Below, one piece after another: positions 45,266 through 54,493 of a DNA stretch of 64,000 bases. The DNA comes from Cyclobacterium plantarum. Its GTDB lineage: Bacteria > Bacteroidota > Bacteroidia > Cytophagales > Cyclobacteriaceae. The stretch covers positions 1 to 64,000 of the forward strand of contig NZ_JAANYN010000015.1 in the NCBI RefSeq assembly GCF_011290685.1, in the 5' to 3' direction. Below the pieces are notes generated by a model, which was not told where the DNA came from, made no database searches, and saw nothing but the letters and a program-made list of their open reading frames with translations. Numbering within the stretch: the stretch's first letter is position 1; every line of letters starts with the position of its first letter. Both the position numbers and the translations under genes were made by a program.

Positions 45266-46868
45266 ATGAAAAATAAATACTTTGATATCCATGCACCTGT
45301 ATTTTGGCCATCAGTAGCCTTAATCATTCTCTTTATTACGGTTACATTATGGGTTGGAGAACCCATGGCTTTGGTTTTTACGGACATAAAAACCTTCATT
45401 ACTGATAAAACCGGATGGCTGTTTATTATAGCAGTCAACACCTTTATCATTTTCTGTTTTTACCTTGGATTCAGCAAATATGGAGCTATTCGCCTGGGAG
45501 GTAAGGAGGCCCAACCTGAATTTACTACCGGAGCCTGGTTTGCCATGCTTTTCAGTGCCGGTATGGGCATTGGATTGTTGTTCTGGGGGGTAGCCGAACC
45601 TGTTTATCATTATGCAGTCCCACCATATGGTGAGGCCCACACCCTGGAAGCGGCCAAAAGGGCCATGAACCTTACGTTTTTGCACTGGGGTTTTCATGCA
45701 TGGGCCATATATGCAGTGGTAGGGCTGGCACTGGCTTTCTTTGCTTATAACCGAAAATTACCTCTTACCATTAGATCCGTTTTCTACCCCTTGTTGGGAG
45801 AAAGGATGAATGGCTGGATGGGGAATGTCATAGATGTATTGGCTGTTCTGGCCACGCTGTTTGGTTTGGCCACCTCTTTGGGTTTGGGGGTTCAACAAGT
45901 CAGTGGAGGCTTGTTCTACCTATTTGGCATACCTAACACCGTGATGGTTCAGGTATTGTTAATAGCTGGCATCACCTTGATAGCCACTATATCCGTCGTT
46001 TCTGGAATTGATAAAGGGGTGAAATTTCTAAGTCAATGGAATGTAAGGATCGCCGCCATTTTATTGATTTTTGTTCTGATCGTAGGGCCTACGCTGTTTA
46101 TTTTCCGAAGTTTTGTTCAAAACATGGGAAATTACCTCACCAGTATTATTGAAGTTTCTACCTGGACGGAAGCTTACCGGGATAATGGATGGCAAGGCGA
46201 CTGGACGGTTTTTTATTGGGCCTGGTGGATATCCTGGTCTCCCTTTGTAGGGATGTTTATTGCCAGGGTTTCCCGGGGTCGTACCATTCAGGAATTTATC
46301 TTTGGGGTATTGCTGGTGCCCACTATACTTACCTTTTTATGGCTTACTGCCCTGGGAGGCTCGGCCATTTTTATTGATATGAAAGAAGGCTTGCTTAGTG
46401 GTAATCATGTTTTAGCAGAATCGATTACGGATGATGTATCAATAGCTTTGTTTGTGTTTCTAGAAAAATTTCCATTTAGCGGTATAGGTTCCATTATCGG
46501 GATTTTATTGGTAACTAGTTTTTTTTGTTACCTCCTCTGATTCGGGTTCTCTGGTGATAGACAGTATTACAGCAGGAGGCAAACTGGATGCTCCTGTGGG
46601 GCAACGGGTTTTCTGGGCAACGACCGAGGGAGCAGTGGCAGCAGTTTTGCTTATAGGTGGAGGATTGACGGCCTTACAGACGGCAGCCATTACCACAGGC
46701 TTGCCTTTTTTGGTGATTTTGGTCATCATGTGCTATTCCCTTCAAAAAGGTTTGCAGCAGGAGTACGCCCGGCTGAGTCAGTTTGATAAAGACCTGGACC
46801 GCAAATCATACGAAAAAAGATTATCAGATGTGATTATGAAAAAACTGGAAAAACAAAAGAAATCATGA
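45266..46868 (+). pseudogene. BCCT-family osmolyte transporter, frameshifted at a T8 run
   Basis: This betaine/carnitine/choline transporter is split by a one-base shift. Residues up to ~423 show the family's GMGIGLLFWGVAEPVYHYA, ALAFFAYNRKLPLTIRS and the Trp-rich ...WTVFYWAWWISWSPFVGMF. Then the frame meets eight T residues (46519-46526) and ends after FFCYLL. Skipping one T gives the expected FFVTSSDSGSLVIDSITAGG and a complete C-terminus to 46868, about 533 residues, a normal BCCT length. The break may be a real mutation, a phase-variable tract, ribosomal slippage or a sequencing error; the sequence alone cannot decide. BCCT carriers import compatible solutes with Na+ or H+. The start ATG is at 45266. 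Confidence 0.88.
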
Positions 46869-47725
46869 GCAAACTTAAAAAAATTGGGTTGTTTATCGAC
46901 CTGTCTGATCTGGATAATTTATTATTACAATACATACAGCAATTGGATGAAAAGTTTGATTTTGAGCAGCTGACCCTGATTCATTTTGTGGCCCTGGAAG
47001 AAGTATCCAAAGAAATAGGCGACATGTTGCCTTATTTGGACAAATCTCTGGATGAAATCCTGGAAGAGGAGGCCCTGGAAAAAGTGGAAGCTGTCTTCAA
47101 AGAAAGGAAAAGTAGCATTAATGTTAAGATCTATTCCGGGGGGCAACTGGATAGTTTGGTGGAATGGGTGGATGCACAGAAATTCGATTTGGTATTACTG
47201 GGGAAGAAATCGGTCCATGGTGGAACCGGTATATTTAGCAGTAAAGTGGTTCGGCTTACTTCCTCCAATACGCTTTTTATTCCGGAAACTTCCAAGGCAT
47301 CTATTCAAAAAATTGTTTTGTCCGTTGATTTTTCGGATTATTCCGAAAGCCTGGCTAAGATGGTTAAAGTATTGTCCGGGCATACGGGGGCAGAAGTTTT
47401 GCCCGTACATGTTTTAAAAGTAGGTATGCAATATTTCCCTTATATCCGCAAACCTTCCGAATTCAAGGAAGCTCTGGAAAAGAAAGCTGTTTCAAATTAC
47501 GCAAAACTCAAGAAGAAAATTGGGTTGACGGAGGATTTGGAAATTATCAAGGGAGAGGAAGTGCCGGTAGCCAGAAGTATTTATGATTATGCCATCCGAA
47601 AAGGGGCGGACCTGATCGTATTGGGAAAGAAAGGGAAAACTGATGACGATACCCTGCTGATAGGTTCTGTGGCGGAACGATTGATTGCTGCCGACAAGCA
47701 CCTTCCGGTTTTGATTGTCAAATAA
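46865..47725 (+). CDS. Tandem universal stress protein
   Basis: This 286-residue protein has two UspA-type domains, residues ~1-140 and ~145-286. The second shows the nucleotide-binding signature LIVLGKKGKTDDDTLLIGSV preceding VAERLIAADKHLPVLIV; the first has DLVLLGKKSVHGGTG. Its ATG overlaps the BCCT stop (ATGA), so it is translationally coupled to that transporter, an arrangement suggesting a regulatory partner of the carrier. The exact role is unknown. Confidence 0.85.
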   Translation: MSKLKKIGLFIDLSDLDNLLLQYIQQLDEKFDFEQLTLIHFVALEEVSKEIGDMLPYLDKSLDEILEEEALEKVEAVFKERKSSINVKIYSGGQLDSLVEWVDAQKFDLVLLGKKSVHGGTGIFSSKVVRLTSSNTLFIPETSKASIQKIVLSVDFSDYSESLAKMVKVLSGHTGAEVLPVHVLKVGMQYFPYIRKPSEFKEALEKKAVSNYAKLKKKIGLTEDLEIIKGEEVPVARSIYDYAIRKGADLIVLGKKGKTDDDTLLIGSVAERLIAADKHLPVLIVK

Positions 47726-47790
47726 TACCTAGGTTTGCAGAAAAGAATCGTAATTTCGCAAAGTCATAGATATCACTTTTGAAATAACTT

Positions 47791-48528
47791 ATGCAAGCCG
47801 ATATTAAAATAGCTGTTCTGATTGATGCGGATAATGTTCCTTCTAACCAAATAAAGGAAATGATGGAAGAGGTGGCCAAATATGGCAATCCTACCATTAA
47901 GAGAATTTATGGGGACTGGACCAAACCCCAATTGGGCAAATGGAAAAATGTCCTGTTGGAGAATGCCATCAACCCTATTCAGCAATATGGCTATACCTCC
48001 GGGAAAAATGCCACCGACTCCGCCATGATCATTGATGCGATGGATATCCTTTATTCAGGAAAAGTAAATGGTTTTTGTTTGGTTTCCAGTGACAGTGATT
48101 TTACCAAACTGGCAACAAGGCTCCGTGAAGCAGGTTTGATGGTAATTGGAATGGGTGAAAAAAAGACCCCTGATCCTTTTATTGTGGCTTGTGATAAGTT
48201 TATCTATTTGGAAATCCTCCAACAGGCCTCCGATGAATCGGCTGGTAGCAAAGAAAAATCAAGCAAACAACCACAGGTTGATAAAGTCAACCCCAAACTG
48301 ATCCGTTTGATTGCTTCCACCATATCGGATTTGGCTGATGATGACGGTTGGGCATTTATGGGAGACGTCGGTAACCTTCTGCAGAAAAAGCAACCCAATT
48401 TTGATTCAAGGAATTACGGTTTTCAAAAATTAACACCCCTGATCAGTTCTATTAATAAATTTGAAATAGAGCAGCGGGAAAACCAAAAAGGTAAATACAA
48501 GTTGATTTACGTAAGGAACAAAAGCTGA
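47791..48528 (+). CDS. NYN-domain protein with C-terminal OST-HTH/LOTUS-like domain
   Basis: This 245-residue protein begins with a PIN-like NYN nuclease domain (~1-150). The motif AVLIDADNVP holds the first acidic pair, DSAMIIDAMDILYSG the second and VSSDSDFTKLATRLRE the third, as in LabA-like proteins. After a Ser/Lys linker comes a ~75-residue LOTUS/OST-HTH-like domain (WAFMGDVGNLLQKKQPNFDS, then YGFQKLTPLISSI) of the kind that binds RNA or G-rich sequences. This fusion is a known bacterial architecture of unclear role, probably RNA-linked. A TAATTTCGCA element lies 40 bases before the start. Confidence 0.85.
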   Translation: MQADIKIAVLIDADNVPSNQIKEMMEEVAKYGNPTIKRIYGDWTKPQLGKWKNVLLENAINPIQQYGYTSGKNATDSAMIIDAMDILYSGKVNGFCLVSSDSDFTKLATRLREAGLMVIGMGEKKTPDPFIVACDKFIYLEILQQASDESAGSKEKSSKQPQVDKVNPKLIRLIASTISDLADDDGWAFMGDVGNLLQKKQPNFDSRNYGFQKLTPLISSINKFEIEQRENQKGKYKLIYVRNKS

Positions 48529-48530
48529 GG

Positions 48531-49886
48531 TTATGCTGCCTCAACCATTTTGGGCAGGGTAAACGAAAATACGGCTCCTTCTCCGGGACTGGATTTGACC
48601 CATATCTCACCTCCCAGGCTGGTGATTATTTTTTTAACGATCGCCAGCCCCATGCCAGTACCTTCGAAATCTTTTCGCTGATGTAACCTTTGGAATAGAA
48701 CGAAAATTTTTTCAAAATAAGCAGGGTCTATTCCTATTCCATTGTCCTCTACCTGGAATAGCCAATCATTTTCTCTTTCTTCCAGGTAAATGTGAATTTT
48801 GGGAGGGATGTTGGCTTTGGAATATTTCAATGCATTGCCAATGAGATTTTGAAGCAACAGAAAATAAAAGCTGGAATGACCATGAACAATGGGAAGTGTA
48901 TCAGCTGTGATTTCTGCTTTTAGCCGTTTTATTTCCGGGCGGAAGGTCAATTTTATTTCCTCAAGAAGTTGATTGAAATCCACGGGTTCGGCTTTCTCGT
49001 TTATTTTTTTTACCCGAGAATAGGCCAATAGATCTAAAATGAGTTGTCGCATGCGCTGGGCACCATCCACAGCAAAATTGATATAGGTTTTACCTTTAGC
49101 GTCCAGCAGATGCCCATATTTTTTTTCCAATAATTGGAGAAAACCTGTCACCATACGCAATGGTTCCTGCAAATCGTGAGAAGCCACGTAGGTAAAATGT
49201 TCCAGCTCATTATTTTTGGTTTCAAGATCAGTCAGGGATTGCTTTAACTTTTCCTTTTGTCTTTTAAGTGCTGTTTCCAGCTGTGATTGTTCTTCAAGGC
49301 TTTGACGAAGCCCTTTAAATAACTTTGGAATCAAAATAGAGAACATCGCACTTAAAAAAATCAGGTTTGAAGAAATGGCTATCCAGGATTGGAGGTCAAC
49401 AGTAGAAGTAAAATAAGATTGCTGAAGATCTTCCTGGTAAATCAACCATCCAAAAAAGATGCAGGTCAATAAATTCAAAATAAAACTAACGAATGCGTAT
49501 TTATCCGGCAGCACCAGGAGCATGAAAACCGAAACTGAAAGCAAGTATAACAAACCAGGGCCAAAATTTCCTAAAAAATAGATCAGGAAGATTCCCGCCA
49601 AATAGGTTATTGCAATAAAAGTCCACTTCCTGATAGACAAAGGTATTCCCGGAATACCCGCTATTCCAATAAAGCCAAGAAAAGCCAGACAGTCAAAAAT
49701 CAGTAATCCCCAAAGCTCTGAAAGATAGGAAAGGTAAAGACCCGGAATAAGGGCTATGGTGCACAATGGAATAACAAAAATGAGTGCTGAAACGAACAAA
49801 TAATCTCTCCAATAGCTTAAAGTCCCTGATGGTTGGTGAGGGGTTAAACAGGTTTTTAAAATAAATAGTCGATACTTTTCCAACAT
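48531..49886 (-). CDS. Membrane sensor histidine kinase
   Basis: This 451-residue kinase has about six N-terminal membrane helices (~30-200), a coiled-coil linker (~210-235, RQSLEEQSQLETALKRQKEK), a HisKA domain with the phosphoacceptor His in TYVASHDLQEPLRMV, and a HATPase_c domain with NLIGNALKYSKAN (N box), DNGIGIDPAYFEKIF (G1) and GTGMGLAIVKKI (G2). No sensor domain beyond the membrane segment is seen. There is no response regulator beside it, so it is probably an orphan. It ends convergent with the NYN gene. Confidence 0.9.
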   Translation of the reverse strand: MLEKYRLFILKTCLTPHQPSGTLSYWRDYLFVSALIFVIPLCTIALIPGLYLSYLSELWGLLIFDCLAFLGFIGIAGIPGIPLSIRKWTFIAITYLAGIFLIYFLGNFGPGLLYLLSVSVFMLLVLPDKYAFVSFILNLLTCIFFGWLIYQEDLQQSYFTSTVDLQSWIAISSNLIFLSAMFSILIPKLFKGLRQSLEEQSQLETALKRQKEKLKQSLTDLETKNNELEHFTYVASHDLQEPLRMVTGFLQLLEKKYGHLLDAKGKTYINFAVDGAQRMRQLILDLLAYSRVKKINEKAEPVDFNQLLEEIKLTFRPEIKRLKAEITADTLPIVHGHSSFYFLLLQNLIGNALKYSKANIPPKIHIYLEERENDWLFQVEDNGIGIDPAYFEKIFVLFQRLHQRKDFEGTGMGLAIVKKIITSLGGEIWVKSSPGEGAVFSFTLPKMVEAA

Positions 49887-50272
49887 GGCAAATTTGGGCT
49901 TTTATCCAAAGCGCTCTTTCTTGCATTAAAAACGGCTGAGGCTAAATTCAGTCGAAAAAATGGATCCTTAAACGCTATATTCCATGAAGTAAAATTAAAC
50001 AATTATAGTTGCTTCTCTTTACCGTTTCGGCCATTTCTTATTGGAATTATTTTTAACTGGTAGGAAGGACATGATGTTTGGCCATCATGCACCCAGTGGG
50101 TATCGGTTTTTCCACAAATTCGTTTTGTGAATTACCTATTGGATGATTGTTCAAAGATTATCACATCATGCGACAGCTGAAAGCCATAGGTTGCTAAGGA
50201 GCGTTGACCCTTTCGAGCGGCAGAAAAGGCTTTGTTTTGTTTCATTTTTGTATCTTGCAAAAAAGTATTCCT
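49887..50272. other. Spacer between the histidine kinase and DUF445 genes
   Basis: This ~386-base gap separates divergent genes and should hold both promoters. Apart from the candidate promoter annotated at 50231-50258, I see no coding frame, repeat or RNA gene in it. A GTCGAAA stretch at about 49951 is too short to call as the dispersed repeat. Confidence 0.4.
50231..50258 (+). promoter_or_regulatory. Candidate promoter of the DUF445 gene
   Basis: TTTG at 50231 and TATCTTGC at 50251 are 16 bases apart, close to the Bacteroidota TTTG - TAnnTTTG pattern with a slightly short spacer. A transcript from here would begin only about 10 bases before the TTG at 50273, supporting that start over the upstream one at 50204. 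Confidence 0.4.
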
Positions 50273-51550
50273 TTGAAAAGTAAAGTTGGAATTTATTCCC
50301 TGTTGCTAGCCATTGTTGGTTTTATTTCCCTGGAAACAGCGCTTCACCTGAAATGGTTGGAGGGGCCATTTTGGCGGATACTGACCACCGGATTTGAAGC
50401 AGGTACCATTGGCGGGCTGGCTGACTGGTTTGCTGTAAGTGCCCTTTTTTATGAAATTCCCATTCCCTATGTACGGAAGCATACAAATATTATCGTAAAA
50501 AACCGGGCAAAGTTGACAGAAGGTATCGTTGAGCTGGTGACCACCAAATGGCTTTCTCCAGAAGTACTTCAGGAAAAGTTAGCCAATATGCAGATTGCCT
50601 CAACCCTTTTGCGGTCCCTGGAGACAAGAGAAAATGTGGGTAAGCTACTCGATTTTATCAGGCAAATTTTTCTTCGGTTTGCAGGTGAAATGGACCATCC
50701 CAAGTTGCCTGTTCTCCTACAAAAATTTCTAAAGGACAAGCTTCGGCATATTGACCTGGCCAAGCCTCTTGGAAGGTGGCTTCGGGAAGCCATTACCGGC
50801 AGGAAACACCATGAATTGATGAGTATGGCACTAAATCAATTCTCACTTTCTATTCAGGAGCCGGAGACCAGAATGCTCGTGTTGAATAAACTAAAGGAGG
50901 CATTGGCGGCGTACGCTAACAGGGATTGGGTCAAAAAATCGGCTGTATGGATTGGTCGAAGAACAGGAGGGATAGATCCGGATTTGCTTACCGACCGGAT
51001 TCTTGATTTGGCACTGGTAATGGTTGAGGAGACCAAGGATGACCCCAACCACCCTTTGCGACTGAAATTGGACCAATACCTACTGGAATTTGCCGACAAT
51101 CTGGAGAATGGAGAGGAAAAAACCCTGGCCTATGTAGAAAAATTAAAGCAAAATTGGGTGCTGAATGACAAAACCAAAGATATAATTCGGGAAGTTTTGC
51201 TGCAAATGAAAGGAAATGTTGCCGATCAACTGGTAAACATTGATACCCCTTTGATGCAGTTTATTCAAAACCAACTGATTCGATTCCTGGAAGATCTGAG
51301 AGCTGACAGGGAGAGCAGAATCCAATTGGATCAGTGGATCAGGGCCAGCGTAACCCAGTTGGTCAATAAGTACCATCATGAACTGGGAAATATGGTGAGA
51401 AGCAGTCTGGGTAAGCTGGATGACAAAGGCATCATGCTGCAGATTAAAGAAAAAGTGGGAAATGACCTGCAATATATCCGCTTAAACGGGGCGGTTGTAG
51501 GCGGTATGGTAGGTATATTGATTGCCACTGTCAGGTGGCTCTTGCTTTAG
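50273..51550 (+). CDS. DUF445-family membrane protein
   Basis: This protein is 425 residues from the TTG at 50273 (LKSKVGIYSLLLAIVGFISL). It is of the DUF445 type, with an N-terminal membrane helix, the conserved GTIGGLADWFAVSALF and PIPYVRKHTNIIVKNRAKLTE motifs, long amphipathic helices, and a C-terminal membrane helix (VGGMVGILIATVRWLLL). The frame is open upstream to 50204, but those residues would lie before the candidate promoter's transcription start and are not conserved-looking. The function of the family is unknown; its topology suggests an envelope-spanning or stalk-like role. Confidence 0.83.
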   Translation: MKSKVGIYSLLLAIVGFISLETALHLKWLEGPFWRILTTGFEAGTIGGLADWFAVSALFYEIPIPYVRKHTNIIVKNRAKLTEGIVELVTTKWLSPEVLQEKLANMQIASTLLRSLETRENVGKLLDFIRQIFLRFAGEMDHPKLPVLLQKFLKDKLRHIDLAKPLGRWLREAITGRKHHELMSMALNQFSLSIQEPETRMLVLNKLKEALAAYANRDWVKKSAVWIGRRTGGIDPDLLTDRILDLALVMVEETKDDPNHPLRLKLDQYLLEFADNLENGEEKTLAYVEKLKQNWVLNDKTKDIIREVLLQMKGNVADQLVNIDTPLMQFIQNQLIRFLEDLRADRESRIQLDQWIRASVTQLVNKYHHELGNMVRSSLGKLDDKGIMLQIKEKVGNDLQYIRLNGAVVGGMVGILIATVRWLLL

Positions 51551-51695
51551 CATGCTTATTTTTTTCTACAAAAGGGAAAAAGACCAATTTTTTAATTTAT
51601 AAACAGGACAAAATAAGGTTTATTTTTTAATAAAGGCTGAAAAGCTTATTTTTATCCTGAGTTACTGTTTTATAAACCCTTCACCTTCATTCGGA

Positions 51696-52673
51696 ATGAG
51701 TCATAAAACCATTAAAATTTTAGAAGAGCCACCTGCAGCAGTGCTGGAGGAAATCGCTGCCCTGAATCAGGTTTTGGACCTGGAGTTACCATTTAAAAAG
51801 CTAGACCATAACATCCTGATCGCTACCTGGAACATCCGTACTTTTGGAGATTTAACAGAAAAATGGGAGGCAGAACCGGCAGATTCTCCCAAAAGGGACC
51901 TGCATTCATTGCTGGCCATTGCCCAGATCATTGCAAGATTTGATATTATTGCCATACAGGAAATTAAGGGGAACATAAAGGCTTTCCGGCACATGCTGAA
52001 AGTTTTGGGAAATCACTGGAGCTTTATTTTAACAGATGTTTCAGGTGGCAATAAAGGCAATGACGAAAGACTGGGATTTCTGTTTGATACCAGAAAGGTA
52101 AAACTTTCCGGACTTGCCTGCGAATTGGTGGTTCCCAATGAAACAATAAATGGCATTAAAGAAGGGGCTTTTTCAAGGCAGTTTGCCAGGACACCCTATG
52201 CCGTCGGTTTTAAAGTGGAAGACAAGACGTTTGTATTGGTAAGCATGCATGTTTTGTATGGAAAAGTAATTTCGGATAGAGAAAATGAATTGAAGGCCAT
52301 TGCGGAATGGATGAAGGACTGGGCCAGCAACATGCAGTCCTTTGACCAGAGTTTAATTTTGCTGGGCGATTTCAATATTGATAGAATGGGGGATCCACGC
52401 TATGAGGCTTTTGTTTCTACCGGAATTACAGTCCCTGAAGATCTCTGGCATATCCGAAGAACACTGATCGATAACCAGACCAAATTTTATTCTCAAATTG
52501 CCTGGTTTGAAAATCATTTTCATATCCCCCAACTCTCCATAAAATATGTAGCGGGTGGTGTGTTTGATTTTGGTCCCCACTTGTTGAAGACCAGGGCCTT
52601 ATCACCCTTTCAAATGTCATGGAGAATTTCGGATCATTTGCCATTATGGGCGGAGTTTTCTACCAAAAGCTGA
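51696..52673 (+). CDS. Endonuclease/exonuclease/phosphatase-family protein
   Basis: This 325-residue protein without an obvious signal belongs to the EEP superfamily (DNase I-like, sphingomyelinase-like, inositol phosphatase-like). Landmarks are ILIATWNIRTFGDL with the first Asn, IAIQEIKGNIKAF with the metal-binding Glu, LVSMHVLYG, LLGDFNIDRMGDPRY with Asp and Asn, and the C-terminal SDHLPLWAEF with the catalytic Asp-His. The substrate could be DNA or a phosphoester; the sequence does not say. It precedes the phospholipase-rhodanese gene by 48 bases and may be coexpressed. Confidence 0.85.
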   Translation: MSHKTIKILEEPPAAVLEEIAALNQVLDLELPFKKLDHNILIATWNIRTFGDLTEKWEAEPADSPKRDLHSLLAIAQIIARFDIIAIQEIKGNIKAFRHMLKVLGNHWSFILTDVSGGNKGNDERLGFLFDTRKVKLSGLACELVVPNETINGIKEGAFSRQFARTPYAVGFKVEDKTFVLVSMHVLYGKVISDRENELKAIAEWMKDWASNMQSFDQSLILLGDFNIDRMGDPRYEAFVSTGITVPEDLWHIRRTLIDNQTKFYSQIAWFENHFHIPQLSIKYVAGGVFDFGPHLLKTRALSPFQMSWRISDHLPLWAEFSTKS

Positions 52674-52721
52674 TTTTTTAATAAGTTTCGATATATTTAC
52701 AAAAGACATAATACGGATAAA

Positions 52722-54149
52722 ATGTATTTCAGACTCCTTGTTTTTGCTGTTTTTTCTATCATTTGCTCATGTGGACAAAAGCCAACTGAGCTGCCGGAAC
52801 CTGTTAGCATCAATCATTTACAATTTATTGGAAGCCACAATAGCTACAAGAAAGCTATTCCCCAGGTCATAATGGATCAAATCAGTTCAGAAAACCCCGG
52901 TTTGGCTGCCAGCCTGGATTACAGCCATCCAGGCATTTGGCAGCAACTAGATATGGGCTTGCGTTTGTTAGAATTGGATGTATACCATGATCCGGAAGGT
53001 GGAAGATTTAGTAAGCCTTTGGGATTAAAGATGACCGGGGAAGAAATTGATCCGGATTTTGACACCCCCGGATTTAAGGTTTTTCACGTGCAGGATATTG
53101 ACTACAGAAGTCACCATCCCTTGTTAGAAGATTACCTGAAAGAATTAAAAAGTTGGTCAGACCTACATCCAAACCATCTCCCTGTTTTTATTACCCTGAA
53201 TGCCAAGGATCAGAATTATCCGGAAAAGGGTCTGACCGAGGCACTTCCTTTTGACAAACAGGCTTTCCAGGCATTGGATCAGGTCATTTTTTATCATCTG
53301 GGAAAGGAAAAGTTAATCAGACCAGCAGATGTAACCGGTAGTCAGCCGGACCTGAGGACGGCAATAGCTACAAATGGCTGGCCCGAACTTGAGGATGCCA
53401 AAGGTAAGTTTATCTGGATTCTTGATGAAAAAGCGAAGAAGCAGGAAGCATATTTATCCTCACTGGAGGCCCGGGAGGCTGGTGTTTTTTTTGTGACCGT
53501 ATCCGAAGACCATCCTATGGCAGGGATCTTTATTCTCAATGATCCTGTACGCCAGCAAGCACAGATCAGGGACTTGGTGGAAAAGGGATATTTGGTAAGA
53601 ACAAGGGCGGATTCCGATACGCAGGAAGCCAGAGCCAATGACACCCAGAGAAGGGATAAAGCATTCGAAAGCGGAGCTCAGCTGATAAGTACGGACTACT
53701 ACATTCCTGATCAAAGGTGGGATAGCAGGTATCAGGTAGTATTTGAAAAGTCAAGCTATACCAGGATCAATCCTTTCAATACTGGAAAAAATCTTGAAAA
53801 CTTCACTTTCGACGAAGAAAATGAAGGGGTAATTGGCTTGGACCCTCAGACCTTTTCTTTGGCAGAGGCCCAAATAGATCCATTGGTTCTGGATGTTCGT
53901 ACGCAGGCAGAAGTAGATGAAGGGATCATTACCGGTGCCAGTCATATTGATTTTCTGCAAGAAGGTTTTCAACAAAAAATAGAAGAACTTGATCTTAACA
54001 AAGAGAGACCCGTTTTGGTGTATTGCAAGGTAGGAGGTAGAAGTGCCAAAGCAGCCGAACAGCTGATGGATGCCGGGTTTAAAAATGTTTACCATCTTGA
54101 AGGGGGAATCGATCTTTGGAAATCTGAGGGTTTTCCGGTAGTTCCCTGA
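52722..54149 (+). CDS. Phosphoinositide phospholipase C-like and rhodanese fusion lipoprotein
   Basis: This 475-residue lipoprotein has a signal ending SIICSC (Cys15 or Cys17 as the lipid site). Residues ~28-345 match the Ca2+-dependent PI-PLC-like fold: LQFIGSHNSYKKAIP with His39, MGLRLLELDVYHDPEGG with the second acidic cluster, FKVFHVQDIDYRS, and LISTDYYIPD near the end. Residues ~375-475 are a rhodanese domain (VLDVRTQAEVDEGIITGASH and VLVYCKVGGRSAKAAEQLMD) whose catalytic Cys435 lies in C-K-V-G-G-R-S. I know PI-PLC-like and rhodanese domains separately; the fusion is unusual. The enzymatic coupling is unknown. Confidence 0.88.
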   Translation: MYFRLLVFAVFSIICSCGQKPTELPEPVSINHLQFIGSHNSYKKAIPQVIMDQISSENPGLAASLDYSHPGIWQQLDMGLRLLELDVYHDPEGGRFSKPLGLKMTGEEIDPDFDTPGFKVFHVQDIDYRSHHPLLEDYLKELKSWSDLHPNHLPVFITLNAKDQNYPEKGLTEALPFDKQAFQALDQVIFYHLGKEKLIRPADVTGSQPDLRTAIATNGWPELEDAKGKFIWILDEKAKKQEAYLSSLEAREAGVFFVTVSEDHPMAGIFILNDPVRQQAQIRDLVEKGYLVRTRADSDTQEARANDTQRRDKAFESGAQLISTDYYIPDQRWDSRYQVVFEKSSYTRINPFNTGKNLENFTFDEENEGVIGLDPQTFSLAEAQIDPLVLDVRTQAEVDEGIITGASHIDFLQEGFQQKIEELDLNKERPVLVYCKVGGRSAKAAEQLMDAGFKNVYHLEGGIDLWKSEGFPVVP

Positions 54150-54222
54150 TTGAATTGGAGGATTATCAGGTCTAAAATAGAAATTAAATTGATCCTGGCC
54201 GAGGCAGATAGAGCTGGCTGAA

Positions 54223-54493
54223 AGGTCACAGGTGGGTATAATTGTGCATGATGCGAGTTTTTATCTCACCGCATAAAAATATACAAAAATGAAATCGAGC
54301 ATGACGTAGCCGTCACATACTGGGAGGACTAACAACCATGCGAGATTCTCCCGATTAAGGATCGGGGCAGGCTATGTGGCCATTAAAGAACAAATTGTAG
54401 ACACATGAAATCGAGCAGGACGAGTACGTCACACAGTGGGATGATTATCATTGCGAGATTCCATCTGACCGCTAAAAATCAAATTATAAACAG
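54223..54493 (+). repeat. Tandem degenerate leader repeats upstream of the branching-enzyme gene
   Basis: Three degenerate copies of a leader follow each other. Each contains CACA..TGGG, then TGCGAG, then an AT-rich ending just before an ATGAAAT. Copy junction ATGs lie at 54289, 54405 and 54494 (spacing 116 and 89). The first two ATGs open only short frames (ATGAAATCGAGCA...); the third is the gene start. The second copy also contains a CCCGAT-TAAGG-ATCGGG hairpin. The pattern suggests that the gene's 5' region was tandemly duplicated. Confidence 0.75.
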
